Source: an uncultured Succinivibrionaceae bacterium
GTDB taxonomy: Bacteria > Pseudomonadota > Gammaproteobacteria > Enterobacterales > Succinivibrionaceae
DNA: 31,593 bases
Assembly: GCA_900539665.1 (NCBI GenBank)
Contig: UQCV01000022.1
Coordinates: 1-31,593, forward strand
Direction of reading: 5' to 3'
Shown: piece by piece, positions 8,460-17,630 of the stretch
Layout: every line of letters starts with the position of its first letter
Numbering within the stretch: the first letter of the stretch is position 1
The notes under the pieces: model-generated
What the model was told of the DNA's origin: nothing
Database searches by the model: none
What the model saw: the letters and a program-made list of their open reading frames with translations, nothing else
Made by a program: the position numbers and the translations under genes

Positions 8460-8561
8460 AGTCCTATGTATCCCTTTATACAGAATGTAATCACCTTAAG
8501 TATAATATATTTTAATGGTTTAGGAATGGTTGAATTCGTAAATGCGTCTGCTACGACTCAA

Positions 8562-8602
8562 AAAAAAAACAGGAATGAGCTTTTTTAGAGCTGCATTCCT
8601 GC
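8562..8602 (-). terminator. Intrinsic terminator of the Sel1-repeat gene
   Basis: Stem 8570-8580 with 8590-8601 (one bulged G), followed on the minus strand by nine U from the A-run at 8561-8569. It lies 70 bp past the stop of the Sel1-repeat lipoprotein gene. Confidence 0.85.
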
Positions 8603-8671
8603 TTAAAGTTTGTTTTTACATGGTTTAATTAAATTTGAGAGTGATGCTTTAAGCTTTAATCCACCTCAAAT

Positions 8672-10744
8672 TTAATGCTGACATGAATCCTTTACCTTTT
8701 TTAGTAACATTGGATGTTCTTCTGGTGGCACCTCGTTAAACTCACGGTTTAAAAGTGCATCAGCGCGCGAACTTCCATTGTACTTCTTGGCGTATTCAAG
8801 CCACCCAACTGCATCTTGCGCCGAGTTTCGGTAAAGTCTAGTTGCTAAATACAAAATAGCTTCTTCATTGTTTAAACAAGAAGCGTTTACGAGTAAAGTT
8901 CGATCAGTACCATTATAGGTTTCTGGAATATCATGACCTTCTCTAATTAACACCGCCTCTAAGAACATGGCATCGGTATTTTTTTGTTCAATAGCGCGGT
9001 CATACCATTCCAAAGCTTTAACATCACTTTGTTCTACCCCACGTCCATATTGATACATCAATCCTAAAAAGACCTGGCTTAATGCATTATCTTTGTATTT
9101 TTCAAAGATTGGCAACGCTTCGGTGTAACGTTCGGCCACGTATAGTAAACGCGCCAAATTGATTCCGGCCTTCACGTGCCCTGCTTCATATGCACTCTTA
9201 TAGGCTCGGTAGCTTTCATCGAGTTTCTTTTGAGCATAGTAGATCTCACCTAAACGCGCCCAAGCTTCTCGGCTTTCAGGTTCTGGTAATTTGGTCGCAC
9301 GGAGGTACCATGTAGTCGCATTTTCGATGTCACCACTTTCTTGACTGGCACTAGCTAAAGGGAAAATAGCGTTTTCTATCCCCCCAGAAACTGCTTGTTT
9401 TAGGTATTTGACCGCATTTTCTAAATTACGTTCTACTACATACCCATCAAACAAAGCTAAACCGTACCTAAAAGCTGCTTCCGCATTGCCTTCGTCAGCG
9501 TGTTTTTTAAACATCTGAACGGCATCTTCTTCTGAACCGCTAAGAGCACGACCAGAGTTTATCATCACCGCCCGTAAATAATCGGCGTCAACATGACCAA
9601 GTTTGGCCGCTAAAGATAGATAATGAAAGCCTTGTACGTCATCACGTTTAACCCCGATCCCTTCGGCAAACATACGTCCATACCAATAAAGTACTTCAGG
9701 GTTATCTGGTTCAATTTCGTAAGCTTTAGTGATGTAACGGGAACTTTCGTTAAAATTCTGTTCAATCCCAATCCCATCATAATATAAAGAAGCTAAAGCC
9801 AAGTCAGCCAACGCTAAGTTGCCTCGTTCCGCAATACGAATGTAGTGCAAAGCCTCTTTAGCGCTTTTAGTTACCCCGTAGCGACCATAACGGTACACTT
9901 TGTATAAAAACAAAGCCGCCTGCGCATCGGCTTTTTCGTTAACCATTGTCCTGAGATCATTTAAGGCTTTAGTGCGGGTATTTTGGTCAGGACTATTTAA
10001 GTCGATTTCTGCATGTAAAACGCGTACTTGGTCTTTATATTTTCGGTCGTTTTCAATCTTACGCAAAACGTAATCGGCTTTAAGTAAACTCTGTTCACCA
10101 CCAGTGCCATCGATATAGCAACGAGCTAGCAGCAATCTTTCTTCAGGGGTAGCTTTGTTAGCTTCTGTTACATTTTTTAATAAAGCCAAAGCTTCCTGGC
10201 TATGATCACCTGGAATTTTCTTTTGTAAATATAAGGAAGCTAGCTTATAAAACGCACGATAATCGTTATGACTTGCAGATTTTTTTAAATAGAATGCTGC
10301 GCGATTGAAATCACCTTTAGCCCAAAAGTAATTCCCAGCTTCGTACATGGCTAGATGTTCACCTAACCCATCTGCTTGCTCTAAAAGTTCAATACCTTTT
10401 TCTTCATTTGCAGGTACCCCTTCGCCATTTAAATACATGGTACCCATGTTGTATGCATAAATTGCTGGGTATTGTTCTTTAATATTTAAGTAGCTATTTA
10501 CCGCATGTTGATAATCTTTAGTTTTACGGTAGTAAGTAGACAAATAAAGCCATGCATCGCTTGAGCCTGCATCCGCGGCTTTTTGATAGAGAGCAGCTAC
10601 TTCAACTTGGCTCAGACCGTTTTTTTCTGCTGTTTGGGCTTGACTATAAAGTTCAGTGGCCGATTCACCACAACCAGACAACAACCACCCGGTTACCATG
10701 GCAGTCGATACAGCTATCGATAACCTCTTACAACTAATAATCAA
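8672..10744 (-). CDS. Sel1-like/TPR repeat lipoprotein
   Basis: 690-residue secreted scaffold protein. A TTG start is supported by AGGAAG 7 bases upstream and by the need for the basic n-region of the signal peptide; the next in-frame ATG (10699) would remove it. The lipobox LLSGC sets the lipidated Cys at 25. The rest is a solenoid of helix-turn-helix repeats of about 36 residues with Sel1 signatures such as MGTMYLNGEGVPANEEKGIELLEQA, LASLYYDGIGIEQN, YGRMFAEGIGVKRD and LGLMYQYGRGVEQSD, roughly 12-16 units. Such proteins act as protein-protein scaffolds in the envelope; the partner is unknown. An N-terminal lipoprotein solenoid like this also occurs in AlgK-type polysaccharide exporters, but no exopolysaccharide genes are near. 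Confidence 0.85.
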   Translation of the reverse strand: MIISCKRLSIAVSTAMVTGWLLSGCGESATELYSQAQTAEKNGLSQVEVAALYQKAADAGSSDAWLYLSTYYRKTKDYQHAVNSYLNIKEQYPAIYAYNMGTMYLNGEGVPANEEKGIELLEQADGLGEHLAMYEAGNYFWAKGDFNRAAFYLKKSASHNDYRAFYKLASLYLQKKIPGDHSQEALALLKNVTEANKATPEERLLLARCYIDGTGGEQSLLKADYVLRKIENDRKYKDQVRVLHAEIDLNSPDQNTRTKALNDLRTMVNEKADAQAALFLYKVYRYGRYGVTKSAKEALHYIRIAERGNLALADLALASLYYDGIGIEQNFNESSRYITKAYEIEPDNPEVLYWYGRMFAEGIGVKRDDVQGFHYLSLAAKLGHVDADYLRAVMINSGRALSGSEEDAVQMFKKHADEGNAEAAFRYGLALFDGYVVERNLENAVKYLKQAVSGGIENAIFPLASASQESGDIENATTWYLRATKLPEPESREAWARLGEIYYAQKKLDESYRAYKSAYEAGHVKAGINLARLLYVAERYTEALPIFEKYKDNALSQVFLGLMYQYGRGVEQSDVKALEWYDRAIEQKNTDAMFLEAVLIREGHDIPETYNGTDRTLLVNASCLNNEEAILYLATRLYRNSAQDAVGWLEYAKKYNGSSRADALLNREFNEVPPEEHPMLLKKVKDSCQH

Positions 10745-10816
10745 TGGTTTACTTCCTGTAATTTCTTAAACGTTCTTTTTTGTGCTTCAAGCCTTAACTT
10801 CCATTCTTTAGGCTTG

Positions 10817-10840
10817 AAATCTATATTGTAATATAGATTT
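10817..10840. repeat. AT-rich perfect dyad between two minus-strand genes
   Basis: AAATCTATAT and its exact complement separated by TGTA. It lies 73 bp ahead of the TTG start of the Sel1-repeat gene and 102 bp past the preceding gene. No U-run follows on either strand, so an operator is as likely as a weak terminator. Confidence 0.4.
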
Positions 10841-10941
10841 AGCTTTATGTACTTATCCTACCTCAAAAAACGCTAAGAATATATTTAGAAATATGACTAA
10901 AGATTTGCTCAACACTTTGTTAAAACTTAATGGTTTAGAAC

Positions 10942-11382
10942 TTACAACAACATATTTGGTAAGGCTACTTGGTGATGCCTACGTAAGGAACCAGCTGCCT
11001 TTCTGACCACTACATCAAAGAACATCAACGGTCCCGCTGCTTTGCTAGCACAAGAACCAATTAGTTTGCCTGTTGCATCGTAGTAAGTTACGGTCCCTGC
11101 ACCATCGTCATTTGCGCGTCCCGCAAAAACACCTTCTTTATCAAAATATGAAGTTTCATAAGTACCGGTCCGTACGGCACGGCCGATATATTCTCGGGCT
11201 TCACTATAAAATCGAGTTTCCCCAGAGCTAGCCATTTTCGCAGTAGCAACTACATTCCCGTGCTCTAAAATCTGGGTCCGGCCTAACATATCTTCCCTTA
11301 CTTCGAGATTACCAGCTTGCACTTTGGTGGGCACTACTAATGTGCAGGCAATCAAGGCCATCATATAAATTACTTTTTTCAT
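10942..11382 (-). CDS. Small exported protein with YD-like strand repeats, function unknown
   Basis: 146 residues with a clear signal peptide (MKKVIYMMALIACTLVVPTKVQA, cleavage near residue 23). The mature part is made of short strand-turn units of the form Y/F-D-x-x-G-x-x-x-G-x-A (ARYSEAREYIGRA-like segment near 58-68, YFDKEGVFAGRA, YYDATGKLIGSC), as in small periplasmic beta proteins. The last 30 residues are basic and hydrophobic and break the pattern. Only one Cys is present in the mature chain. No family name can be given. It is upstream of and in the same direction as the Sel1-repeat gene, but a 197-bp gap with a dyad suggests separate transcripts. Confidence 0.72.
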   Translation of the reverse strand: MKKVIYMMALIACTLVVPTKVQAGNLEVREDMLGRTQILEHGNVVATAKMASSGETRFYSEAREYIGRAVRTGTYETSYFDKEGVFAGRANDDGAGTVTYYDATGKLIGSCASKAAGPLMFFDVVVRKAAGSLRRHHQVALPNMLL

Positions 11383-12196
11383 GGTTTTCTTATTAACTCC
11401 GCCTTATTTCGGAGGATGTTCGAACCTTAACACCACTAGGTTTAATTGGCTGTTACCATCGTTATATCAAACAAATAGTTACAAAACCAAACAACGCCAC
11501 AATAATCTTAAGGAACTTAGCATTGACTACTTATTTATTTTAAGTTGAAAGCTTGTGGCTTTTAGTTCATTGTTCACCAACTAAAAGCCAACTAGTTAAA
11601 ATAGCGCCTATGCCATAATCAGTTTTACTTAGCTCAAACCTTAGTTTTAATAAAAAACTAGGCTTAACTTTAAATACTTCACTTGTGTTTTAAAGAAAGA
11701 AGAAAATTAATGTTTCCGCAACTTAACTGCATTAACTCTCACCAACTCAATCAAGCACGAAGTTAGGTAGCAATGCTACCTTTGATGTGACGCTATGATA
11801 ACGATTTCACTTTAACAAAAATGTCTTAGTGATCAAAAACCATAGGCTAAAAACAAGAAGTTATTGATCGAGGTAACATTACCGCAAAATATATGAACTC
11901 TATCTTAATAAGCACCGCTCATCTCTATCTTATCGCAAAAAAATATTGTCGAGACTGCGTTTAGAGAGTTTACGGTATTAAATGATGCAGATAGACTTAC
12001 TGTACACAAGTATCTTACAAAGGCAAGATTTTTATTCATCTTCAAGCGTAAACCCTGAGAATAATGATGTCTGCTTTTGTCACTAAAAATCAAACAGATA
12101 ATAATAAGCTACCAAGTGATTCATTAAATAAGCTAATGCTAAAGCTACAAACACTTCAAGCGAGTAGGCTCGCAGGCAGAGGAAGCTAGATAGTAA
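11383..12196. other. Long spacer with an operator-like dyad
   Basis: About 800 bp without a convincing gene. A tight dyad AGGTAGCA/TGCTACCT with a one-base centre lies at 11765-11781. A plus-strand frame of about 40 codons (12067-12189) ends next to the hairpin at 12197 but lacks a good ribosome binding site. Otherwise nothing is recognised. Confidence 0.45.
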
Positions 12197-12227
12197 AAGA
12201 GATCTCTAAAAAAACTAGAGATCTCTT
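12197..12227 (-). terminator. Probable terminator of the chemoreceptor gene
   Basis: Perfect 12-bp stem (12197-12208 with 12216-12227) with a 7-nt loop; each arm contains the self-complementary AGAGATCTCT. On the minus strand only four U follow. It lies 71 bp beyond the stop codon at 12298. Confidence 0.6.
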
Positions 12228-12297
12228 CGATTTACTTGGTGTAGCCTATCCCAAAGCACGTCAAAAATTAGAAAATATGACGGCGGGAGTTTAGGAC

Positions 12298-14496
12298 TTA
12301 TGCATCCTTCTTTGGTAATACAAACTTACGAACCAAGCCTTCTTGGTAAGCTGCTAAGTTATCAAGTTCCTGGTTGCTGCTAGCTAAACTTTCAATTTGA
12401 TGCAAATTATCATCACAAAGGAGAGTTATCTTATGCATGTTGTCGGAAATAGAGTTAGCTGTTTTACCCTGTTCTTCAGCCGCATCTGCAATCATGATAT
12501 TCATATCTGAAATCTTAGCAATAGCTACTTTGATTTCTTCAATAGACGCACTAGCATCAGTTGACTTTTCTTTAGTCACTGTCATTTCGTCCAAGCACTT
12601 ATTAGAATATGACACTGCTTTTCCGACTGATTCTTGGAGCGCGGAAATCATGTTTTTAATTTCATTGGCACTAGAAGCAGTAGTATTAGCTAAGGTACGT
12701 ACTTCGTCCGCAACCACCGCAAAGCCACGCCCATGTTCACCCGCACGAGCTGCCTCAATTGCCGCATTCAATGCTAACAAATTAGTGCGATCGGCCACCC
12801 CTTTAATCACCCCGATGATCTTGCCGATGTTTTCACTCATCTTGTTGACGTCAACAATAACCGCAGTAGTTTCTGAAATCCGACTAGACAAATTATCTGC
12901 AGTCACCACCGTTTCATTCATGATAGCTTGTGAACGATCAGCAATTTCAACCATTTCATGGACCGCGGTTAAAACATCAGACGCAGATTTAGCAACTTCT
13001 TGGGAATTAGCGCTCATTTCATTCATCGCTGAAGCTACCGACATGGTCTCGCCTCGCTGTTCAGTTAAGGCTTGCTTAGAGGCTTCAGATGCTAGCATAT
13101 TTTTAGAAGATTCAGCCTTTAAACGCCCAGAGGCATCAGCAATCAAGGATAAGGCTTCAGCTACTTTAGAAGACAATTCGTTGATGTGAACTGACAAGGT
13201 ACCAAATTCATTGCGTTCAGCGATATGTAAAGAACGACTCATATCACCAGAAGCCACTCGCTTCAAGCCTTCAAGGATCGCCTTCATCGGTTTTTTAATG
13301 CTACCACCTAATAAGATCAAAGTAATCATAGCCATTACAATGGCAATAACAACGGCAGTTATCATCACTATATTTGAGCGTGCATATACATCCTTAGATT
13401 CAAAAGTAGAATGTTCAATCGCTTTTTTAGAAATGTTTTGGATCCCTGCAATGACCTTTTGAATTTCTAGGATGCTTTCGTAACCCTGGTCAGATTCATT
13501 AGCGATTTCTTCTGAAATCTTTACTAAACGAGCATGGCGGGATAGTAAACCTTTTTCATCAGTAATATTAAAACGGAATGTATCGAAGAATTGGCCCATG
13601 TTGTTCTTAAGATCAGGCATTTCCACGAGCAAATTATTTAACTGTTCTTGATAGAGATTGAACTTAACTTTTAAAAGTTTAACTTTTTCATCGATAAACT
13701 TACTTTCCGTAGCTGCTAAAACTTCATTCGCTAAAGCTTCCACCTGCCCCTGAAAAGTAGCCATATTTAGATATACGTTGCCCACATAATCGTCATCAAT
13801 GGATTGCTTAACGTTTTCTTCTTCATTATGGAATAAAGTTAACCATGGCATAAAGCTAGAGCGGTCTTTATCAAGCCCTTGCTTAATTTTTAAGTATTCA
13901 TGGTATTTGGTTGGTAAACTATCAGTAACTTCAATGTAGTGCGCAGAAGAGGTCGCCAATTTAGTGATTTCCGCTAAAATAGCTTCGTTCTTTTTGGAAG
14001 TTTCGACAAATTTTTGTAACGCCTGCTTAAAAGAGGAACGAACTTGGTTGTAAGCCTTAATTTCGGCATCAAATCCCTTGAAGTTCCTTTGGCTTAAAAC
14101 CGTATTCAACCTAAGATTTGATACTAAAAGCTTAATTTCAACTTCATTAACTTCATTTAAAACCGGCATCGTAGAATCAGTAATATAGCTAATGGAAGAA
14201 TTCATGGAGTTAAAGTTAGAAGCACTAACTCCATAAAGAGCCACGAGGAGTAGAATTAACACCCCAAACCCTACGTACACCCCATTTAAAACAGAGCGTC
14301 TAATGAAGCGATAAAGCCCCAATGACAAATAATCCTTCCAACAAGCTTTGTTGGTAGACTTGTTTTGATTCTGCGCTTTGCCCTGTTGTTTATAAGCTGA
14401 ATTTAAAACTGCACCTTGTGGCGCTTTAGCGTCGTTATTAGCTTGGTCTGAAGCCAAGTTAACCTTGTTTAGAATTAGCTTGATATATTTGTTCAT
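12298..14496 (-). CDS. Methyl-accepting chemotaxis protein with helical periplasmic sensor
   Basis: 732-residue transmembrane chemoreceptor that would signal to CheA/CheW. Order: unusually long N-terminal cytoplasmic stretch (1-70, Q/N/K-rich), TM1 (about 72-92), an all-helical periplasmic ligand-binding region of about 280 residues (93-375), TM2 (about 376-397), HAMP (398-450), and a methyl-accepting signalling coiled coil whose hairpin tip shows the invariant AARAGEHGRGFAVVADEVRTLA (about 582-603). The periplasmic part is about twice the size of a plain four-helix sensor. There is no C-terminal NWETF-type pentapeptide for CheR/CheB docking. The ligand is unknown. It stands alone with no che genes nearby. 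The upstream exported protein at 15321-16190 appears related to its sensor domain. Confidence 0.95.
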   Translation of the reverse strand: MNKYIKLILNKVNLASDQANNDAKAPQGAVLNSAYKQQGKAQNQNKSTNKACWKDYLSLGLYRFIRRSVLNGVYVGFGVLILLLVALYGVSASNFNSMNSSISYITDSTMPVLNEVNEVEIKLLVSNLRLNTVLSQRNFKGFDAEIKAYNQVRSSFKQALQKFVETSKKNEAILAEITKLATSSAHYIEVTDSLPTKYHEYLKIKQGLDKDRSSFMPWLTLFHNEEENVKQSIDDDYVGNVYLNMATFQGQVEALANEVLAATESKFIDEKVKLLKVKFNLYQEQLNNLLVEMPDLKNNMGQFFDTFRFNITDEKGLLSRHARLVKISEEIANESDQGYESILEIQKVIAGIQNISKKAIEHSTFESKDVYARSNIVMITAVVIAIVMAMITLILLGGSIKKPMKAILEGLKRVASGDMSRSLHIAERNEFGTLSVHINELSSKVAEALSLIADASGRLKAESSKNMLASEASKQALTEQRGETMSVASAMNEMSANSQEVAKSASDVLTAVHEMVEIADRSQAIMNETVVTADNLSSRISETTAVIVDVNKMSENIGKIIGVIKGVADRTNLLALNAAIEAARAGEHGRGFAVVADEVRTLANTTASSANEIKNMISALQESVGKAVSYSNKCLDEMTVTKEKSTDASASIEEIKVAIAKISDMNIMIADAAEEQGKTANSISDNMHKITLLCDDNLHQIESLASSNQELDNLAAYQEGLVRKFVLPKKDA

Positions 14497-15078
14497 AGGT
14501 TTAATTCTTTACTGCTGGAACTCAAAAGCCCAACCTTTTACAGCGTGCTTTTAACTTCTAATCAAACAAAATACAAACTTTGAAGCATCTTTGTTTTTGC
14601 CATTTAGTTTTGGGTCATTCATATTTTTAAGTGTTTAGGTTCATTGTTTTAATAAATGTGGACTAAACCTCTTAAAAACATAGCTTTTAATTTCGGTATT
14701 AAAGTTTTATGTGTCTAATGACCTAGGCGCTTTCTATATCAATACCTAAAGAGTTAGGACCTAACCATATCAAAACGCTTTAATCAAACTAAAAACTCTA
14801 GAATTAAATAAATCGAGGTTTAACCTAAGGTTGCCCAAACAATTTTTAACCAATCCTAAACACTACTTAAACAAATGCAAAAACAAAAACACATCATAAA
14901 TGTCTTCCTAGCTTGCATCATACTGAAAGATATCAATAAAAAATGTTAAGTACACGGCACATAATGCTTAAAAAAAATTAAAAACGTAATACAGGTCTTG
15001 TTCTAACAATGAAGTTTATATATTGTAAGCATCGCTAATTTGACGGCTCAACAAACTCCCGTCCTTCATATACTATAG
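14497..15078. other. AT-rich spacer upstream of the chemoreceptor gene
   Basis: No gene seen. It should hold the minus-strand promoter of the chemoreceptor gene and the plus-strand promoter of the small gene at 15110. I did not find a convincing sigma-28 flagellar-type promoter (TAAA...GCCGATAA) for the chemoreceptor. Confidence 0.4.
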
Positions 15079-15104
15079 CTCCTGTGGTCTAAATCACACA
15101 GGAG
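15079..15104 (+). promoter_or_regulatory. Hairpin that buries the ribosome binding site of the 77-residue gene
   Basis: CTCCTGTG (15079-15086) pairs perfectly with CACAGGAG (15097-15104); the second arm contains the AGGAG Shine-Dalgarno of the gene starting at 15110 and is followed by five T. The same structure could act as a translation-blocking hairpin or as an intrinsic terminator/attenuator just ahead of the start codon. A TATACT box at 15069-15074 could place the transcript start at the base of the hairpin. Confidence 0.5.
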
Positions 15105-15109
15105 TTTTT

Positions 15110-15343
15110 ATGAACGAGTCCTTTTCATCATCACGACGTAAAGCAAAGTCGTTTTCTTTTATCGATATTTCTGAGCAAGCGAGTAAAGCGTCCTTGTCTA
15201 CTGTTATGCCTTCAATGTCGGAACCTAAGTTGTTATGTGAAGTTGCTTTTGCTAACGGCAATACCATCAAGCTTTCAACTGCAGTTACTCCAGAGAACTT
15301 TAAGATTTTTGCTGAGGCTCTTAAAAGCCAATTCTCATTCTAA
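15110..15343 (+). CDS. Small 77-residue protein, function unknown
   Basis: ATG preceded by AGGAG at 5-6 bases. The first 40 residues are Ser/Lys-rich and probably disordered. The C-terminal part (EPKLLCEVAFANGNTIKLS followed by TPENFKIFAEALKSQ) forms a beta hairpin plus helix. That strand-NG-strand-helix pattern resembles the C-terminal end of IS66-type accessory proteins (OrfA), but no IS66 genes or ends are visible here, so a stand-alone small regulator is equally possible. Its 3' end overlaps the convergent gene at 15321 by 23 bp. Real translation is likely from the ribosome binding site but not certain. Confidence 0.55.
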   Translation: MNESFSSSRRKAKSFSFIDISEQASKASLSTVMPSMSEPKLLCEVAFANGNTIKLSTAVTPENFKIFAEALKSQFSF

Positions 15344-16190
15344 GCTTAGAATTGAACTTATTAAGGTCACGAGTAATAACCTTAAATTTACGATCAAACA
15401 TAGCTTCTAGTTGGCGCTGCGCTTCAAGTTTTTGTTTAAATGCAAAATAGCTACCACCAATATTTTTTTCATCAAAGAAATCTTTAGTTAAGCGTTTAAA
15501 CTTAGTCAAGTTATCACTTAATTCTGGGTAATCGGTCGCAACTTTAGAGAGCTTTGCAGAGTAATCATTAATGCTACCTTCAATCTGTTTAGCAATGCCC
15601 TGAAGTTCAGTAATATCGTCAGTTGCAAAGAAAGTAGCAAACATGTTTTCTAGAATATCACGAGAGATAGTCATATCTTCAAATGCTACCTGCTGCGCCG
15701 GAGTAATACTACCAATTAAAACCTGTTCTTGTTTTTTTAGATCTGAAATAACCCCCATTAACTCTTGGTACCCTTCTTCACTCTTAGCCCGAGATGAAAT
15801 TAATAGGTTTTGTTCATTAGCGTAACCTTCACTTTCAGTTAAAAGATTACGTACAGAATCCGCCAATTCATTGTCATCAGCTCTAAATGGTGAGGCTTTA
15901 TATTCTAACATCGAAGCAAGAGCAAAGCTTAGTTCTTCACGGCTGTTCCAAAGTTCATCACGGTTAATTAAAAACATATCTCGATTATCGGTAAAACGAA
16001 TTTTTATCATAGAAGCGTTGAAGCGGTTTAATTCGCTCTGTACTCTTGAAACTAAATATGCTTCTTGAAGAAAGACCACATTTGATGCGCTTACTGTTGT
16101 AATAACATCTTCTCCAGCTTCTGCCGTAAAAATACAACCAGCAACAACAAAAGCCATCCCGGTATTTCGCACTAAAGATGTGAATTTCAT
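15321..16190 (-). CDS. Exported helical protein related to the neighbouring chemoreceptor sensor domain
   Basis: 289 residues. A signal peptide (MKFTSLVRNTGMAFVVAGCIFTAEA) is followed by an all-helical mature chain without further membrane segments, so it is predicted periplasmic. There is a Cys at 19, but the surrounding AGCIFT is a possible though imperfect lipobox. By eye the mature chain runs parallel to the sensor region of the chemoreceptor at 12298: SREELSFALASMLE with VRSSFKQALQKFVE, and DYPELSDNLTKF...FFDEK with EMPDLKNNMGQF...ITDEK at matching spacing. It could be a soluble ligand-binding partner, a decoy, or a duplicated sensor. The homology is suggested, not proven. Confidence 0.75.
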   Translation of the reverse strand: MKFTSLVRNTGMAFVVAGCIFTAEAGEDVITTVSASNVVFLQEAYLVSRVQSELNRFNASMIKIRFTDNRDMFLINRDELWNSREELSFALASMLEYKASPFRADDNELADSVRNLLTESEGYANEQNLLISSRAKSEEGYQELMGVISDLKKQEQVLIGSITPAQQVAFEDMTISRDILENMFATFFATDDITELQGIAKQIEGSINDYSAKLSKVATDYPELSDNLTKFKRLTKDFFDEKNIGGSYFAFKQKLEAQRQLEAMFDRKFKVITRDLNKFNSKLRMRIGF

Positions 16191-16944
16191 GTTTTTAACG
16201 AACCCTGTTCTTTTTTTGTCAATTATGATTAGTGATGCATCTAGGCTAAAACCTTAAAGCTTAGATTTCAAAATTAAACCAAGACACTCAACTTTTATTA
16301 TTTATTATTTTGTCACGTTAGTTATCAATGGTTACAAGCTACTAAATTTAAGCTTACCTTAGAAGCTATGCCCCATAAATTACTAAACCAAGAAATTCTA
16401 GCGCACAAAAACTATTTAACCAAAAAAATGGCCTAGCTTAATGTGTGTTTTTTTAAACCGGTAACAATATTTAACATTCATGCTACCATTATTCAACTTT
16501 TGCTTACCTTTGCCTTGCGCTCTTATGGCAAGTCTGTCCTTAGTTAATCACCTAGCAAATGTTCCTACCAAGCAATGGGAGCAATTCCTGCTAAAATATA
16601 AGAGTAAACACGACCGGTTAGTGTCAAGCAAGTTTCCATCTTAAAAATTCAGAAGAAGGCAAGGTTATCTGTTCAGTACCACTGCGTTCCACAAAGGATT
16701 GTAATCTACAACGATAGTATTTTGAGAAGCTACAACTACTTTGCTTGAAGTCGTGGAAGATTTCGAGGAAGTTAAGTTTGGAATTAAAAGGTGTATTCAT
16801 AAAACCCTCAACGGTAGAAATAAATGACGAGCTCTATTATCTACTATGTTGAGGAGATTGCGGATTTTACGGATTAGGCGATGGTGAAGTTACGGTGAAG
16901 TCACCTTGCCCCCTCTAGATAATACCCATGCTAGGCACACAACC
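16191..16944. other. Spacer with one short doubtful frame
   Basis: About 750 bp without a convincing gene. A minus-strand frame of 58 codons (16800 to 16624) begins ATGAATACACC with GAGGG 4-5 bases upstream. It resembles nothing I know, and a different minus-strand frame over the same bases also reads protein-like, so a decayed gene fragment is possible. Confidence 0.4.
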
Positions 16945-16968
16945 AAAAGGGAGCTCGAGCTCCCTTTT
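16945..16968 (-). terminator. 24-bp perfect palindrome, likely terminator of the pilin gene
   Basis: AAAAGGGAGCTC joined directly to its complement. The symmetrical hairpin ends in UUUU on both strands and lies 59 bp past the pilin stop codon, so it can terminate the pilin mRNA and block traffic from the other side. Confidence 0.7.
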
Positions 16969-17027
16969 GAATATCTTAATAATTTGACTACCGACGTAGT
17001 TTTTCGTAGCTAGAAACTACTACTAAA

Positions 17028-17630
17028 TTAGCAACCGCCCTTAAGCACAGTTACACTAAATGTGGTAGATTTTTTAGTGTCATCAGGTACTGCAGAATAA
17101 ACAAGAGCACATGAAGTGTTTTCCGATGTTGCAGTTACTTTATGATTAGAGTCAACTGTGTAATCACCAATTTTTGTCAAACCAGCACTTGACTTAGGCG
17201 CAAATACTAATATATTGTTAGCGGTATCTTTAGTATAAACGCACCAATCGTTTGCTTCAGCATCGCATGGACCAGCAGCATCTTTTTTATCATAAGATTC
17301 TTCGTTTTGCAAAGCTTCAACTATACCTGCAACATCAGCAGCTGGAATACCATACTTGGTAAATACTTCCTTTGCGCCTGTAGGGCAAGTGGTAATGTTC
17401 GTATTGTTTTCAACGCCACAGAACTTATCTAGTTTATCAGTTCCTTTGATAATAGACTTAGCATAAGACATATTTGCTGCGCTCTTAATCGCCCCAGAAA
17501 GGCCATTAAGAGCAGAAATACGAGCGTCAGTTTGTAAATCCATGAATTTTGGGGCTGCAATAGCAGCCAAAATACCAAGAATTACGATAACTACAACGAG
17601 TTCAATGAGGGTAAAACCATTTCTTTTCAT
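17028..17630 (-). CDS. Type IV pilin-like protein (MshA-like prepilin)
   Basis: 200-residue prepilin. MKRNG is the leader; cleavage before F6 leaves FTLIELVVVIVILGILAAIA, with the conserved Glu at +5, and the amphipathic helix continues as PKFMDLQTDARISALNGLSGAIKSAA, the wording typical of MSHA-type major pilins in Vibrio and Aeromonas. The globular domain has six cysteines, one of them the last residue (KGGC), suggesting up to three disulfides including a C-terminal loop. No prepilin peptidase, ATPase or platform gene is adjacent, so the assembly machinery must be elsewhere. A type II secretion pseudopilin is less likely given the length and Cys pattern. Confidence 0.88.
   Translation of the reverse strand: MKRNGFTLIELVVVIVILGILAAIAAPKFMDLQTDARISALNGLSGAIKSAANMSYAKSIIKGTDKLDKFCGVENNTNITTCPTGAKEVFTKYGIPAADVAGIVEALQNEESYDKKDAAGPCDAEANDWCVYTKDTANNILVFAPKSSAGLTKIGDYTVDSNHKVTATSENTSCALVYSAVPDDTKKSTTFSVTVLKGGC

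Noticed and set aside
12067..12189. 40-codon plus-strand frame ending next to a hairpin
   Set aside because: No usable ribosome binding site and no recognisable product; the hairpin fits better as the terminator of the opposite gene.
12437..13189. Long plus-strand open frame of 250 codons inside the chemoreceptor gene
   Set aside because: It is the antisense of the strongly conserved HAMP/signalling region, has skewed composition and no ribosome binding site.
15110..15343. IS66 element remnant
   Set aside because: The small protein's tail resembles an IS66 accessory protein, but no IS66 ends or further IS66 genes lie nearby, so no mobile element was annotated.
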